A DNA stretch of 39,524 bases, from positions 1-39,524 of the forward strand of contig JAWQRN010000094.1 of assembly GCA_033557685.1 (NCBI GenBank), read 5' to 3'. Position 1 is the stretch's first letter. The number at the start of each line of letters is the position of its first letter. The notes beneath the pieces are model-generated. The model did no database searches and had not been told where the DNA came from. It saw only the letters and a list, made by a program, of their open reading frames with translations. Origin of the DNA: Sperchopsis tessellata. Taxonomy: Eukaryota; Arthropoda; Insecta; Coleoptera; Hydrophilidae. This document shows, in pieces, positions 1 to 11,760 of the stretch. The position numbers and the translations under genes were made by a program.

Positions 1-650
1 TATATTACTTTAGCTATTGTACGTACAATACCTGCACAAATGTTTAAACGAATTTTTTGTCAAGATCATTAAGTCTGATCCTTCTTGATAGTAAAGAAAA
101 CAACTGTAAATTTGACCGAGCACTTGTGATTACAAAAATAGATAAGCAATTAGTATGCGTGTAGTACATTCAACTTAACTATACGTTTATGTAAAAACAG
201 CAATGTAACTATTCTACAAACCATTGTCATGCAAAAACGGATTAGTAAATTATAAAAATATACTTAGTTAATATTCTGAATCGGAGTACAGTATGTTATT
301 TAAATTGCAAGAGGTAGTTTAATTCTTGCTTGTCATGAGGTAGATGTCTTTGTTCGAGTAAGTATGGGAGTTGTCGCGAAGATACTTATAATTTGTTTAT
401 TTTATTTTGCTACTTGATAATTGAGAAATCTCACACTTACTGTTTGGTATGATTATCATGATGCATGCAAGTGTCACCCACCTTTCCATATGCATTGTAT
501 CGATGAGTATGTACAAGTAAAACTGTAAGTTTGTTGTTATATGTAAGGTCGTTCGTTGTTTAAAAATACCAGAAATCTGTTTTAACCTCAACTAAGATGA
601 AAATGGATCTTCTAAATCTTAATCTTGTAAGGAGTCTACTAATAATAATT
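1..650. other. Unassigned AT-rich sequence, no gene seen
   Basis: No frame of convincing length or similarity is visible on either strand. The short minus frame at 397-591 has no recognisable motif and uses AT-rich codons as expected by chance. No tRNA-like boxes were seen. Confidence 0.5.
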
Positions 651-654
651 ATTA

Positions 655-712
655 ATTATATATGGCAACCAGGTTAGACCATACGACGTCCATCATCAGA
701 CCTAATTGTGAG
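655..712 (-). ncRNA. Degenerate hammerhead-like motif, retroelement 3' end relic
   Basis: Read on the minus strand, a CTGATGA box (complement of 693-699) is followed by a GGAC...GGTCT segment that could form a weak stem II. Then comes AACC-T-GGT, which could form a short stem III, in the place where GAAAC...GTC is expected. The first bases of GAAA and the GTC cleavage triplet are changed. AATTA upstream can pair with TAATT downstream as stem I. The order resembles hammerhead motifs known from Penelope-like element ends. No neighbouring RT is present, so this would be a solitary end. The assignment is an inference from motif order. Confidence 0.35.
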
Positions 713-796
713 GCTTTATCGCTGACCTTAGCAACATAAGAAAACAAAAGACAATATACTATTCATTCAAAAGAAATGACATTCACAAAATAGCGA

Positions 797-801
<5 letters not shown>

Positions 802-842
<41 letters not shown>
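802..842. repeat. (TA)n microsatellite
   Basis: About 41 bases of uninterrupted TA dinucleotide repeat. Confidence 0.97.
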
Positions 843-847
<5 letters not shown>

Positions 848-1199
848 AAATTTTAGATTTACTATATTTACTGAAAATATCCGCACATACCTCGTGCCTA
901 GTTAGCGACGTTAATAGAGCTGACACCTTCAGCTATATACATAGACATGATTACATTATTGGCTGCATATTAAATAATGAAAGCAAGAATTAATGATGTG
1001 AAATGGGCTAAAAGTACGAAAATTTGAAAAAAAACATATTCAGCGATCCGATAGTTAATATTATGAAACATTCATTATTTTATATTGTGAGCACTTGCAA
1101 ATGAAGTCGGCCTTGCACACTATATACCAAGCTATACGCATTAGCAGGACAGAATTTATAACACACTTCTTCCTCTTAAAGTTCCATCTCCTATTGAAG

Positions 1200-1860
1200 G
1201 TTGGAAATTAACATAGCAATATTTACTTTATTAACAGCAGATCTAAATAGCTGATTGGATGTTAGCCGAACCATTCCCTTAAATTTCTAAGCCAGGAGAT
1301 CATTATTCTTCCTATACATCTCTTCCCCCTTATCTTCAATCCACAATCAGTTTCAGCAACTCCTAACGTTCTTCCCTCATGTCATGCCTCAGGTACTGCA
1401 ATTTACGTTTTTTAATGGTATTTATTAATTCCTCTTCTTTATTAAGCCTTTGAAGCACCTCAAAATTTGTGGCAAGATTCACCCAAGATATCTTTAGTAT
1501 TCTCCTATAACACCATCGTACGAATACTGCCAATTTGTTTGTATCTGCCTGATTTAGTGCTCAGGCTTCCGTACCGTATAACAAGGTAGAAAATACATAG
1601 CAGCCCAGCATTCGAATCATTAGTTCTACTTTATTGTCACGACTACAAAACAGCTTTTTAATTTAAAAAATGCAGCTCTAGTAATTCCAATACGATCTCT
1701 CTGTATCTTGCTTGTTCTGCGTTTTGGGTAACCAGTGATCCAAGATACTTTTGTTGCACGAGTCTCTCTACACTAGTACCAGTTATATGAAGAATTTCGA
1801 AGGCGATGGGTTTTTGGTGATAATCAAGAATTTTGTTTCATTTAAATTCATTTTTAGCCC
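1200..1860 (-). pseudogene. LINE RT C-terminal tail
   Basis: Continuing right to left from the palm, broken frames show VERLVQQKYLGSLVT (the conserved YLGS block after the palm), segments resembling the YG.E.W..K region, and SWLRNLREWFG near the end, typical of the tail of these insect LINE proteins. At least ten stops interrupt it. It belongs to the same element as the palm and endonuclease upstream. Confidence 0.7.
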
Positions 1861-1867
1861 GTAATTG

Positions 1868-2412
1868 TTACAAGTAGTATTGAGGCGCTCGACTAGGCTT
1901 TGAAGGTCCCGTAATATTATCCGCAAATATAACTGTTTCGTCCGCATATCTTAGATTATTAACGACTTTGCCGTTAATACAAATGCACTCTGCTATGGAT
2001 TCCTTAAAGATAGCTTCACTGTACATGTTAAACATTAGAGGGGACAGGGCGCAGCCTTGGCGAACCCCACGAAGAATGTTTATCTCTTCCAAAACTTTGA
2101 CTCTGATCCTTCAATGCCAATTGAGGTTGCTTATAATTGTAATATCTCGATTATCTATGTTTTTCTTCTTCAAGATGTCTACTAACTTTCCATGTCCAGC
2201 ATGTCAAATGCCTTTTCAAAATCAATAAAGCACGCATATTTGTTTTGGTTCATATTTAGGCATCGCTGTATCAGAACATTTGCACCAACCAATACCTCTC
2301 TAGTGCCCATTCCATTCCTGAAACGCATTTGACTATCACTAATTCCATAGTCCATATTTCTGTGCATACGGCTATGGATGATTCTTAGTAACACCTTTAG
2401 GGCGTGACTCAT
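1868..2412 (-). pseudogene. LINE reverse transcriptase palm, broken
   Basis: Two overlapping minus frames carry RT blocks: a SDSQMRFRNGMGTRE region (usual QFGFR..GTRE), CFIDFEKAFD with the first catalytic aspartate (2412-2182 frame), then RGVRQGC.LSPL.FN.YSE and NNLRYADETVIFADN (2092-1868 frame). These are the fingers and palm motifs of non-LTR RTs. The catalytic YADD box is YADE here (1937-1948). A frameshift separates the two halves. The product would have copied LINE RNA at the nicked target; it is now inactive. Confidence 0.87.
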
Positions 2413-3123
2413 TAATGCAATTGTTCTGCAGTCGGAGCATTCCTTAGCCCCGTTTTTTTAAGTAATATAACAGATGTAGATACTAGCCACTGCTGTGTTA
2501 TTATTCCTGTGCCATAGATTAGACTTAACAGTCTAACCAAACCTTTTATCACTTGCTCATTGATTCTACTAGTTTACTAGTATCTCGTCCTTCCAGTGGA
2601 TTTCCGATCCTTGGTTTGCTTCATGGCGTACATCACCTTCTACCGCATTATTTCTGGTCGCGTTTCGCTATCATCACTGATCCACTGTTCTGGTCTATTA
2701 TCATTAAATAATTCGCCAATATACTCCGTTCACCTCCTCAATTTTTCTATTATCCCTGTGATGACATTGCTTTCAGAATCATTTAATATAGTTATATTCT
2801 TGTATAGATGTTTTCTTTTCGTACTCGTCATTTCTATTACTTTTTTTTGCATATTAAAACTTTCATATATCTTTTGGTACTCTTCTATTTCCTTGCACTT
2901 TTGCAATAGTCAAATTTCCTTAGCCTGTCTACTTTTCCTTTTGGTGTCACGGTTTATCATTTGGTATATCGTCATATTGTTGGTCTTCTCTCTTTCATAA
3001 GTTCTATAATTTCTTCTGTCATCCAGCCTTTTTTCGATGTTATTGTTATTTGGCCAAAAGTCCCTTTGCCAGCAGATATTAAGGCTTTCTGAATATATCT
3101 CCATTTATTATCTGCAGCTCTAT

Positions 3124-3760
3124 CTAGGATGTCACGGTTCTGATTGATTTTACCTCTTGTTTTATGATGACGTCAATTTCGGTTTGCTTCCTTTTGGGTG
3201 TAAACTTTTTAAATTTGGTTCTCAATATTGCTACAACGGGATTGTGATCAGAGAATATGTCAGCTCCAGGATCTGCAGGAGACTGCCATGTATATAGTCC
3301 CGCGTTTTGGCTACTTGAAAAAGGTATTCGCAATATCAAATTCTATATTCTGACAAAATTTAACGAGTCTCAATACGTCCACGCAATCCATATTCTCCCA
3401 CATATAACATGAATAGTACTTGTCCAACCTTGGCGTTAAATTCTCCTAGAATAATTGTTATTTCATGGTTTTTGGTTGATCTGAGAACTGAGCCAAGTTC
3501 TTCATGAAACTGCTCCACTTCGTCATCGCTCTTGTCTACAGTTGGAGCGTAGACTTAAATAATGTTAATGGGGGCTATATCTGAGTGCATTATTAGCATC
3601 ATAATACGTTCCGAAACTGGTATGAAGTTGAGTGCCGATCTTTCTGTTACTTTGTCGACAAGGATGCCTACTCCATATCGGTGTTTTGGGTAGTCTTTTC
3701 AAGAGAAGTATATCCATTTGTTGTTGTACATTGAACGTCACTTATCTCCATAACATACTA
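3124..3760 (-). pseudogene. LINE APE endonuclease domain, broken
   Basis: Minus-strand pieces in different frames give, in order, GVGILVDK, an INII..VYAPT strand, a DKSDDEVEQFHEEL helix, GEFNAKVG (3424-3446), LYTWQSPAD and SDHNPVVA. These are the core blocks of the exonuclease-endonuclease-phosphatase fold used by LINEs to nick target DNA. The usual GDFN block reads GEFN. About 40 residues normally found between the LYTW block and the PGAD..SDHN block are missing, so LYTWQSPAD runs straight into PGADIFSDHN. The domain is followed to the left by the RT on the same strand. It cannot be functional. Confidence 0.8.
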
Positions 3761-3770
3761 CAATAATGTA

Positions 3771-6700
3771 AACATATAAAGGTACAGTTTTACGAGTCGA
3801 CCTGAAAATACAGACTCGAAGGTGCATAGCTATTTTGTTAACTTTCCCGAGACTCGATAGCGCCTTAACGAGAGATGACACCTACAGCCATTTTCTATTG
3901 CATATATAAAAATTGTAAAGTATGTTGGCCCGAGGTCCAAATTGATATATGCTATTTTTATGTTTAAAACAAAAGTTGTATACAAGGATTTATAATTAAT
4001 TTTAAAATACCTATACCTCCAGCAGCATGGCTAGTTATGTGATGAAACGCATATTATGTGTAAGGAACTTGCTACTATGTTAAAGCCCTGTAATGTCCCG
4101 CTATGCACGTCATCCCCAACGCGGAAGCGAATTGCCAATGCCCGAAAATACTGTAAACGTAAAGTTTAAATGTTTGCGAGACAAATAGAAGGCATGAAGC
4201 GGAAAACAATATGTTGTAGACTTTCCATAGCACAAGTAACTTTATTTTAAATTAAGTTCTTATTTTTCAAATGAACAAGACAACAAAGTTTATGTTTATC
4301 GACTTACGGAATACTATGATAAATGATACTAAACTCACTACAAAGATTTCTCATATGAAAACGCAGATAATATTTTAAGGTAATATTTTATTGGATAATT
4401 TGTTGACCAAATGAAGAAGAATTTAATACAGTTATACAGAATAACCCCAACAAATACCACCAACATGCGACGTTGAAAGTCAAAAAATTACACTTCCATT
4501 AGTACATGATAATTGCTGTAATTAGTTTCATTAGAAGTCCCGTGTCATTCATTCATTAACATAACACGATTTCATCACTCATCATGTCTGTTTTTGAATT
4601 CAACTCAAATAAATGCTAATTTTAAGTAATGACCTAATATTAATTATTGTGATATTTTTAGATAGCTATGAAGGCTTGTTCATTGCGAAAAATGACGTCT
4701 AATCTTTTTTTTTGTTGTTTTTTAATTAGTAAGTTTGTATTTGATTGCATGTTCACTATTCTACGGGTCCCTGATATTTTAAAGTTCTTAACATACGAGC
4801 AATTATTTTAATAATGTTTTCATTTCAACGTATATATTTCAACACAATATGTCCAAATTCGTAATGTATTGTCAAATTTCTTTACCCAATGGGTACTATA
4901 TGTATGTCAGAAGGTGGCAGATTAAAATTGTTTTGTCTAAATTATCGTAATATATATGTAGATGTTTTGATTGTATTATTAGAAATTGTAATGAAAAATT
5001 TACATCAGAATGAATACGTAATATTGGATTATAACAATTTTGGAAATATGTATTATGTAATCCTATATTTCCAATAAAATTATGATTGTAATGCATAAGG
5101 CTTGCTTCTTTCACGTAAGTTGTTCTCCAGTAAATAAATATGAATGTATACTCGTTGATTAATAATAAGTCTTTTAGAAAAGAAAATAAAAGAAGAAAAT
5201 TAAAATACTATTATATTATATTTGAAAACTTGAGATAAATCGTATGTATGATAGATTTTTTCATTTCTCTACTATCACTATCGCTCTTAGCATGGAAATC
5301 AACTTACTAAGTATAACAATAATTTCAAATAATTAATTTCAATATGGTTTCAATTTTATTCACAACGAGTATTATTTAGAAGCCAGTCGAAAAACTTTAT
5401 ATGATAGGACCAGTAGTAGTTTAGTATCTTACATAAATATTGTCAAATGAAAAATACGTTATTGATATAATTCATTGATAGTGGCTTTAAAGTTATTTTT
5501 ACTTTATGTGGTGAAAATAGTTCTGTTTAAAAATGTAATTTATATCTATGATGGAATAGAGGCTGAGAGTTTAAATTTAGCTATTGTAAAACAACTTTAA
5601 ATAAAGCACTTTGAATATAGATACAAGATATATTTTATGTTTTGGGGAAACTTGGCACATAGAGTAATGAATGAAAATGTAGGAGTTGTGACTAGAAGAA
5701 ATATAGAGAAAACTGATAATAAATGTCATCAAAATCAAAGGAAGACATCAAGATTTATCTAAACAGCTATTGACGATGGGTTCTCTATAATAGATATTGT
5801 GATATTGGTATCTTTGGTCATAATGATGTTGAACTTTTATATTGAAGGTAACTTTACTTTAGCAAAATATAACTTCAATTGACGTCAAGTTAACGAAACA
5901 AAATTTGCACTACATTTGGTGGGGACCACTGAAATAAAAAAATACCTAATTGCAGAGTCCTTTTTAAAAACGAGTTGCTCATGTGAAAAAGAACTATTTA
6001 GTATATATTGTAATAGACATAAGGCTATATAAATATAGTACAAAACAATGCTTTAGAAATATATAATATAGTCTTAATCTAACCATAGCCTATGATTACA
6101 CATAATATCAGCTATTAGCTTAAAAGTTGGAACTATAAGAAGGATCTGACGTCTACTGTCATATTTTTCGAGACAGTACATATAGTATTAGTATTAGAAA
6201 TAAACCTAGTCGTGGGTAAAATATTGATTAGAGTTTCAGAAAAGGCAAATTTTATGAACTAGACAGTGATCTGTTTTCTCAAAAAATAAGTTTTCCTTAA
6301 ATTGTGAATTCAGTGCTAATAATATAAAGAAATATCAATCCTTTAACAGATAAAGAGAGTAATATAATTTTTACGATTATTGAATATAGCGTCAAAAGGC
6401 TATGTCACTTAAGACGTGTACTACGATTTGTACATCAACAGTTAATATGGGCACACTTTATACCTGGTTAAACATCTCTTTTAAGTAGAAATACCGGATG
6501 TGTATAATCAATAAAATACCCGTTTAATGACTTGCTATTTCTTTATCATAATATCTACTGAGATTATGTTGAAATGATATTAAATATAAACAAATTTGAC
6601 CTTCTTACAGAACTGTTTAACTGGAATTGGGTTATTTAATCTGCATATTGTCTCCACTTACGTATAATACTTAGGACTGCCTATGGGGCTCAAACGCAGT

Positions 6701-7309
6701 TCCCTTCGCTTGCTAGTACAACGTTTTCCCAAGTAAGCTAATGGGGCAGGTCCTACACAGTGCAGTGGTTTTAGAAAGTAATCTTGTCGATGGCTGAACT
6801 CTGAAGAATATATCTGAGACTTTTTGCACCCATTATTCCAACTGGACTAGGGGTATTAAAATTCATGCGGTCTTAATCCAGAATTGGAAGGTTTACTGGG
6901 TACCAGTAGTAAAACTTCTTAAGAAAGTTTAATAAAAAATAAGATATGTATGGTTAAATTTAAAATAGTGCCCTTTAGATGAGGTGTAAATTTTTTCTCA
7001 CCCTGCATGCATTACTGGTTTTATAATATTTGGTAAAAGTCATAACTTTAATGGGAAAAATATCAAATATATCTGTGGTGGTTCGCTCTTCAATTTCATT
7101 TATCAAACTGCGTTCGTGTAGTCAAAAGGCACAGGCAATCAGATGTTTATATGACCAGAAATTAAATATTTTAGTGGCTAAAGGGGCCGTTGTTATGAGA
7201 AGAAAATTAACTTATTTCTAAAAGAAAGTTCAGTGGTCTATTTTCAGGCTGCGTTAGTTTTGTAGCTCTGTCTGTTATACATCTTATTATGTTTCTACAA
7301 GACTAACAC
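3771..7309. other. Unassigned AT-rich stretch
   Basis: No supported gene on either strand. Short overlapping frames at 4889-5114 (both strands) and 7030-7221 lack known motifs. The 6660-6900 part is somewhat less AT-rich, with a run of GC-containing words, and could be an old repeat; I could not match it to a family. Confidence 0.5.
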
Positions 7310-7870
7310 ACCCAGACTAGACATATTAAATAAAATAAGAAACACTTTGAAAAATAACAACTACCCTTTTAACCTCACAAATAAAATAATAAAAGTGAGG
7401 AAATTCTAATATTATAATAGACCAAAACAAAAAATGAACACAACAGAAGCTGAATGTAAATATTTAGTCATGCTATCACAACAATTGCAACATCTCTTCA
7501 AACCACATAACATAAAAAATTTACAAAGAAAAAAAATATTTAAAATATCTATATACTATATTAATATCACCAACACCACTGGAAAAAACACACACTATTT
7601 ACAAAGTTAACAGTAAGGACTACGCTACATAGGTCAGTCAAAGTAGTATCTCAAAAATAGACTAAAGTCACACAAAGCTAGCATAGCAGGCACCAATAAA
7701 GACACTACTGCACTAAAGAAACACCACATAATTACAAAACCTAGCTTTGACTTTGACAATACAGAAATCTTGGATATAAAACATCATGGAAGAGCCAGAA
7801 CGATAACAATTTAACCTTAAACGATAGATGTGCTATAGATATTTTAAGGTATATATACTATGTAGTTTTA
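7310..7870 (+). pseudogene. Penelope-like RT thumb and GIY-YIG endonuclease, broken
   Basis: Plus frames read LDILNKIRNTLKNNNYPFNL, the thumb helix pattern of PLE RTs (NNYP..L..K). Then come RYIGQSK (7624-7644), YLKNRLKSHKASI, DTTALKKHHI and FDFDNTEILDI. These are the GIY-YIG blocks: the YIG strand, the R..H helix and the later H of the nuclease. The nuclease nicks DNA for target-primed reverse transcription. Several stops (for example TAG after QSK) and frame shifts show decay. The first GIY strand is not clearly seen upstream of YIG. The acidic catalytic position near the end (usually E in a K/R..LE block) is degraded. Confidence 0.8.
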
Positions 7871-7982
7871 TAAAGCCAAAACTAACATATTAATTCCAAC
7901 ACTAAATTAATTGCACCACCATTTTAACTGTACACAATACAAAACATCTAAGCAAACCACATGATAATATAGTCAGTACATA

Positions 7983-8010
7983 CGAGGGTTCCCTTTTAAG
8001 TGCTTACAAG
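7983..8010 (+). repeat. mariner left terminal inverted repeat
   Basis: Begins CGAGGGTTCCC next to TA and matches the complement of the right end over about 24 bases with a few mismatches. Confidence 0.85.
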
Positions 8011-8089
8011 CGACCACTAGGTAGCGCAATTGAGATGTGTCAGTACACACACCTTTATATTTACAGTGAGTGTTTAAAAACAGCAATAT

Positions 8090-9055
8090 TGTGAAAAAAT
8101 AGAAAATTCACGTAAAGGTTTCCGTTTGACTTTTTACGATTTAGGTAAAGGCCTAACTTAACAATAATGCATAGAATCGCTTCGTTCAACTTTTGGTAAT
8201 GAAGCACCATCAGAAAAGACTGTTTACTGTTTAAAATCGGTTATTCAAAAAAACATCCATGCTGTGCACAACATGATTGAAGAAGATTGGCATGTTACTT
8301 ACAGTGAGATAGAGGCATGCTTAGGCATATCGAAGACTACAGTGCATGTTTTTGCATGAACATTTAGCTGTGAGAAAGATCTGTTCCCGATGGATTCCGC
8401 ATAATTTTACCGAAGCTCAAAAAAGGCTCGTGTTAAGTAATGTAAGGAAAAGCTCAAAAAATTCGATCGAGGAACTGCAAAATCCGTGTACAATATCAAA
8501 ACAGCTGACGAAACTTGGATATATTCGTATGAACTGGGAACTACGCAACAATCTCCTGTTTGGGTATTCCCAGATGAACCGAATCCCACAAAGAGTTTTC
8601 GTTCACGAAGCGCTTCCATGAAAATGATTGTTTCTTCGGTTGTACTGGACATGTCGCAACTATTCCTCTAGAGGATCGAAGACATTTAACGGTGAATGGT
8701 ATACAACATTTTTTGCCAGAAGTCATCGACGAAATCAGGGAAAACAACGGAAAAGTCGCATCGTTCATCATCATGGCAACACCAGCTCTCTCACAGCACG
8801 TCAAACAATGGACTATTTGAAGGAGAAAAACATCGAATTAATGTGTCTCATTGCCCATATTTACCTGATTTATTGCCTAGCGATTTTTACTTTTTTTTTG
8901 TTCTCCAATGTCTAACAAAAAATGCGTGGACAGCGATTTTCATCACCTCAAGAAGCTGTTGAAGCCTTCAAACACCATGTTTTTGTGACACCAACTTCAG
9001 AGTGGACAATTTTTTTCTAGAATTGGCTCAAATGCACGCAAAAGTATATAAATCT
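8090..9055 (+). pseudogene. mariner transposase, frameshifted
   Basis: Blocks in order: FGNEAPSEKTVY (second helix-turn-helix), HVTYSEIEACLGIS, HEHLAVRKICSRWIPHN (WVPHEL-type linker), TADETWIY with the first catalytic Asp (8507-8509), WVFPDEPNPTKS, GHVATIPLEDRR, HHHGNTSSLTA, the (Y)SPDLLPSDF-type third-Asp block, and a GQRFSSPEEAVEAFK-type C-terminal helix. About 30 residues seem to be missing between KTVY and NIHAVHNMI. The second catalytic Asp, normally in HHDN, is Gly (codon GGC at 8775-8777). At least four frame changes and several stops are needed to follow the protein, so no active transposase can be made. Confidence 0.9.
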
Positions 9056-9121
9056 TAAACGCCAATATTTTCAAAAGCAATAAAATAGTTTGTTCCATAA
9101 TATTTTTTTTCTTTCCTAAAT

Positions 9122-9148
9122 TATGTAAACATTTAAAAGGTACCCTTG
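9122..9148 (-). repeat. mariner right terminal inverted repeat
   Basis: Complement reads CAAGGGTACCTTTTAAATG, partner of the left end. It is followed directly by the TA duplication. Confidence 0.85.
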
Positions 9149-9413
9149 TATATGGCTGTCACACGGTACATACGGCCATGGTGAAAATCTACAACAAAAC
9201 AAAGTAAAAAAGACGTATAAATGATAAAATACAATAATTATAAGACATATTAAACGCCACTTATTTTCATATATACCAATTTAGAACGTAAGTACAACCT
9301 GCTTGATGTTATATTTGATCATATACTGATGCCATTTTTTATTTCTTTCCAGTTTTATTTTGTGATTGTAATATTTTAATTTAATTAAATGTTTTTAAAT
9401 TTTAAAACTATGA

Positions 9414-9456
9414 CTATGAAGATACACGGGGAGGAAAATTATAGCTCGAAACGTCA
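9414..9456 (+). ncRNA. Hammerhead-like motif at PLE family B 3' end
   Basis: TGAAGA (9417-9422) is followed about 25 bases later by CGAAACGTC, with GAAA at 9448-9451 and GTC at 9453-9455. GAG (9431-9433) and CTC (9445-9447) could close a short stem II directly before GAAA. The expected CTGA box reads CTATGA, so the core is damaged. It lies after the GIY-YIG gene, where hammerheads are known in Penelope-like elements. Confidence 0.55.
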
Positions 9457-9470
9457 TTAAAGACTTATTT

Positions 9471-11760
9471 CTCATATTTTTCATTATAAGTTTAGTTTCT
9501 GTATAGTAAAAATTACTTGGCTATGTGCGTTTAAAGTTGAATTAGTATACCTGAGTTTGTTTACACATTCAACAATTTATTATTCTAAATTAATTATTCA
9601 TTCATTTTTGTTAGATATTTCTTATCTTCGTCAGAAAGCTGTGTTTAGACCAATTAATAATTCATTTGTTCCAATTTAAATTTGCCACACCGGAGAAGAT
9701 AAGCTTACATGTCCTCACTTATTATTTTTAATCTGAATAAGTTGATCCAATTTATCAATTAAGAATTCAAATGTAATCCGGTATTGGACGACTGTAATTT
9801 TAATAATAATATACATAGTGTCACTTAACGGCATATATTGTATAATTGGTTCTGATAAGGGTACCCAGTTGACCAGTTAACTAATGGTGATCAAAAGCAT
9901 GGTTCATTGACTATGCCGTAGTTGATCTTCTGGCTCATCATCTTTAAGTGACAAATAATCACGGCTATTCTATTCACTGCGTAATTAATTGGTAAATGTT
10001 AGATGTGATTTTTATTGCGACAACAACATAAGGAAGACGAAATTAAGATGAATTAACTAACAAACCAAGAGTAAAGTGTATTCTAACATTAATATACGTT
10101 TTTATTCTAAATTGTAGGATTTTATATTTACTTCTCCGTTTAGGTTCGTTTAAATAATTTAGATTAATGAACTTAATGACCAGTCAATTGTAGATATATA
10201 CCGGAAATCAAAAATATACTCTACGTGTGAAAAAGCATTCCACTGAGTTGTGTTTTGGTGAAAGTGATGGTGAAGACTTAAATACAGTGATACATTTGGG
10301 ATGTATCTGCAGTTTTAAAATATACCTGTTTCTTTTGCGTTGAAATTTAATAAGTAATCTTATTATATAAATAAACATTAATTCGTGGCCTAGAAAGTTA
10401 TAAAACTGCAATAACTATACTAAAATGACACATTCGTGCAGAAAAAAATATAAATTAATTAATTAATATAAATTTTAACACTGAATATTGTAATACCTCT
10501 CTTAATGTGCTTACCCGCGACCGTAAAACATACAAACAAAACATCAAATATATTTAATACTAGTAGAACAGCTATTTATTATCGCAGAAGTGATGCTGGC
10601 ATATGTTTGATTTCATTGTTAAAAATCTTCTTGATACGTTTGCGTTAAAAGTTGACTACTTGGAACATGTAAATGCATTTTCATGTACAAAAGAAGAATG
10701 CAAATTTTTATTTGGGAATTTGCCATTCTTAGTTCAATTTAGAAAGTGAGAAAAATTTTACAAAAGGTACACTAAGTTAATGCTTATAGGGAAATTATAA
10801 TAATTATCATGACATTTTCTATATTTAATAGCACTGCGATCCTAGATTTTTCTTAGCCACTGCGTCCAATCCTGCCAATTCAGTTTGTATAGAGTAAAAG
10901 TACAAGTGATGAGGAACAAAATTACGGGAATATCTTTTTCAATACATACAATTCACACACCCTCCAAAGTATTTATTAAACAAAGTTTATATCGCAAATA
11001 AATCATCTGTAAAGTTGTATGGATACTTTTCTTATAACAAAATTTATAGGTTCTTACTAGTATTATCAGCGAAAATTACTTATTGGAAGATACTATTGCA
11101 TATTAATAATTTCATTTAATTCGATAAATAACCTGAAAAATATTGTATATGCATTTCTAAATACCAAAATTCCTTTTCTGTAAGAACTTTAACATGCCAT
11201 AACATCAGATGTTTTTATTTTACAAGTTTTACCATTAATTTTTTTTTTAATTTAAATAGTCAACATATACTGATTTTATTGATATCCGAAACCTGTAACA
11301 TTGTTCGATTTGAAGTAAAGTTTAAAATTAAATAATACAGGCCTAATATTCTTTTAACATTGTCAAATTCTTTTTATAACGGTTTAAACGGAAATATCTC
11401 CATAGAATATTTTTTAATAGAATATCCTGTATATATTTACATTTTTAAATTCTAATTTTGTACCTAAGCATAATTGAATTGGAATTATTGACAACTGAAT
11501 ATCTGTGATTTAGGCTCGCATTTGTACTGCTGCAGTTTTGTTAATTTAGATATACACAAATACAATATTATGATGATATGAAATGTTCTTTTCCTTCCTG
11601 TTAAACCGAAAGTGGCCTTAATGTGTTAATTTTGTAAAAAAATACCTGTTTTCCCATTTTTAAATGTTGCAATTAATTCATCAGCCAAGTTATGAAATAT
11701 ACTCTATACCTAAATTATTTTGGAGCCTTCGATATATGAATATCTATCATTATGGCTAAT
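9471..11760. other. Unassigned AT-rich stretch
   Basis: Nothing supported. The minus frame at 10208-10411 has no known motif. Confidence 0.5.

Larger units (their letters stand above)
1165..3770 (-). mobile_element. Decayed APE-endonuclease LINE (RTE/Jockey-like), minus strand
   Basis: A non-LTR retrotransposon reading right to left: APE-type endonuclease (about 3760-3120), linker, RT palm (2412-1868) and a C-terminal tail (about 1860-1200). It copies its mRNA into DNA at a nicked target. Many stops and frameshifts show it is dead. The clade is uncertain; wording of the RT resembles proteins often annotated as 'craniofacial development protein 2-like' or 'endonuclease-reverse transcriptase' in insects. 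No poly(A) tail or target-site duplication could be defined. The left edge is where similarity stops, near 1165; the 5' part is missing beyond 3770. Confidence 0.85.
7983..9148 (+). mobile_element. mariner transposon, nearly full length, dead
   Basis: A cut-and-paste Tc1/mariner element of about 1166 bp flanked by TA on both sides (7981-7982 and 9149-9150). Imperfect inverted termini begin CGAGGGTTCCCTTTTAAG on the left and, as the complement of the right end, CAAGGGTACCTTTTAAATG. The single gene inside is a mutated D,D(34)D transposase. Wording of the protein suggests the mellifera-like mariner group, which is an inference. It lies inside a PLE 3' region and is therefore younger than that PLE. 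Confidence 0.9.
7310..9470 (+). mobile_element. Penelope-like element 3' end (family B), split by mariner
   Basis: The 3' part of a Penelope-like retroelement: RT thumb and GIY-YIG endonuclease at 7310-7870, then 3' flank to 7982. After the inserted mariner (7983-9148) the 3' UTR resumes and ends with a hammerhead-like motif near 9414-9455. The 5' half, including the RT palm, is absent. Joining across the mariner is an inference based on the TA target duplication and on the PLE-type end found beyond it. Confidence 0.7.

Noticed and set aside
2596..3000. 134-residue hydrophobic plus-strand frame, membrane-protein-like
   Set aside because: It is antisense to the LINE linker and RT start; its hydrophobic look comes from reading Lys/Glu/Asn-rich codons backwards.
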